Below are positions 4,570 through 5,039 of a stretch of 5,039 nt of DNA, one piece after another. Source of the DNA: S009-33 sp041694255 (GTDB taxonomy: Bacteria; Patescibacteriota; Gracilibacteria; Absconditabacterales; Absconditicoccaceae); the NCBI GenBank assembly GCA_041694255.1, contig JASMTN010000036.1, positions 1 to 5,039 on the forward strand. The letters are read 5' to 3'. Position 1 is the first letter of the stretch. The number at the start of each line of letters is the position of its first letter. The notes beneath the pieces are model-generated. The model made no database searches. It saw only the letters and a program-made list of their open reading frames with translations, and was not told the origin of the DNA. Made by a program: the position numbers and the translations under genes.

Positions 4570-5039
4570 ATGATACACTTACATGGTTGGAGTCATTATA
4601 GTATGTTAAGATCTATATGAACACCTTGAGAGATAATTCAAAAAGCAAAAGATAATAACCAAAAGGCTATTGCTATCACGGACTTAAACTCAGGTTATGG
4701 TCTTCTTGAATTTTATGAAGATGCAAAAGATATCAAGCCTATACTTGGAACTGATATAGGTTTTTCTTATGATGGGAGAAATTTTATGAATATTGTATTA
4801 TTAGCAAAGAATTATCAATGATATCAAAATATTATAAAACTTATAAGTATAGCTCATACAAAAAATATAAAAGATAGACCATACCTGACAATTCAAGATC
4901 TTAAAAAATATGCTGATGGTATTATAGCTTTAAGTTGATGAGATGGAGAAATAGAAAAACTTATAACTTCATGAGAATCACAAGATCTTATAATTGAAAA
5001 AATATCAGAATATGAAAATATATTTAATTGAGAGTTTTA
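4570..5039 (+). CDS. dnaE: DNA polymerase III alpha subunit, N-terminal PHP domain (partial)
   Basis: The first 156 codons are visible and the gene runs off the right edge. DnaE is the replicative polymerase subunit. The visible part is its N-terminal PHP domain: HLHGWSHYSML (3-13) for the usual HLHVHTEYSLL, AIAITDLNSGYGLLEFY (33-49) for AIAITDHGNMFGAVEFY-type blocks, IKPILGTDI (55-63), then a LLAKNYQGYQNIIKLIS-type helix, RPYLTIQDLKKYADG and IIALSGGDGEI. Seven TGA codons are read as Gly, two of them in tandem (4936-4941). The third His of the HxHxH-type motif is Trp7 and the His of TDH is Leu39, so the PHP metal site looks degenerate, as in Escherichia coli DnaE, where the domain is structural. 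The start ATG is preceded by A/T-rich DNA without a Shine-Dalgarno. Confidence 0.93.

Noticed and set aside
697..5039. Reading the genes as pseudogenes full of stop codons
   Set aside because: The only recurring interruption is TGA, it falls at conserved glycines, and frames otherwise stay open to a single TAA or TAG.
697..5039. UGA as tryptophan (mycoplasma-type code)
   Set aside because: UGA sits at invariant Gly positions such as GPEGG and TSG, and TGG is used for Trp in at least five of the genes.

Overview
The window is AT-rich bacterial DNA that can only be read with UGA as a glycine codon (translation table 25). With the standard code there are almost no open frames. With UGA = Gly, seven coding regions appear, and UGA falls on glycines that are conserved in their families: the GPEGG loop of RsmE, TSG and TGR in a pseudouridine synthase, AEG in an S23 protein, and KTG in a Holliday-resolvase-like nuclease. 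TGG still encodes Trp, and every visible stop is TAA or TAG. This points to the Candidate Phyla Radiation lineages Absconditabacteria (SR1) or Gracilibacteria (BD1-5/GN02). I cannot tell which from the sequence.

Layout. Positions 1-330 hold no supportable gene. They contain dispersed repeats of two or three kinds: a TAGT-(NNCAAGT)n heptad repeat, REP-like palindromes of the TGTCATTTCGAC...GGAGAAATCT type, and a fragment of a third kind. Two back-to-back terminators (331-388) close this zone. Then follows a minus-strand tRNA-His/tRNA-Cys operon (422-573) with its own promoter. A small plus-strand nuclease-like gene (697-1077) overlaps the 3' end of rsmE (1061-1741, minus) tail to tail.

Positions 1061-3469 form a minus-strand cluster. 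In transcription order it is: an S4-domain RluA-type pseudouridine synthase, an Hsp20-type small heat-shock protein 2 bp later, an S23 four-helix-bundle gene, and rsmE. Two of these genes modify rRNA or other RNA and one is a chaperone, so the theme is ribosome upkeep and proteostasis. The S23 gene is bracketed by inverted heptad arrays and fills exactly the gap between the hsp20 stop and the rsmE start (1744-2174). It looks like a compact mobile element inserted between operon genes. Solo copies of its end repeat occur at 25-63, 111-130, 295-311 and 3475-3499.

The cluster is fired from a promoter whose -10 box overlaps that of a divergent plus-strand promoter (3515-3562). The plus-strand promoter serves an unrecognised, probably exported 301-aa protein (3586-4491). 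The window ends inside the N-terminal PHP domain of the DNA polymerase III alpha subunit (4570 onward).

No Shine-Dalgarno-like sequence is apparent before any of the seven starts. The most interesting object is the S23 element with its heptad inverted repeats and its scattered solo ends.
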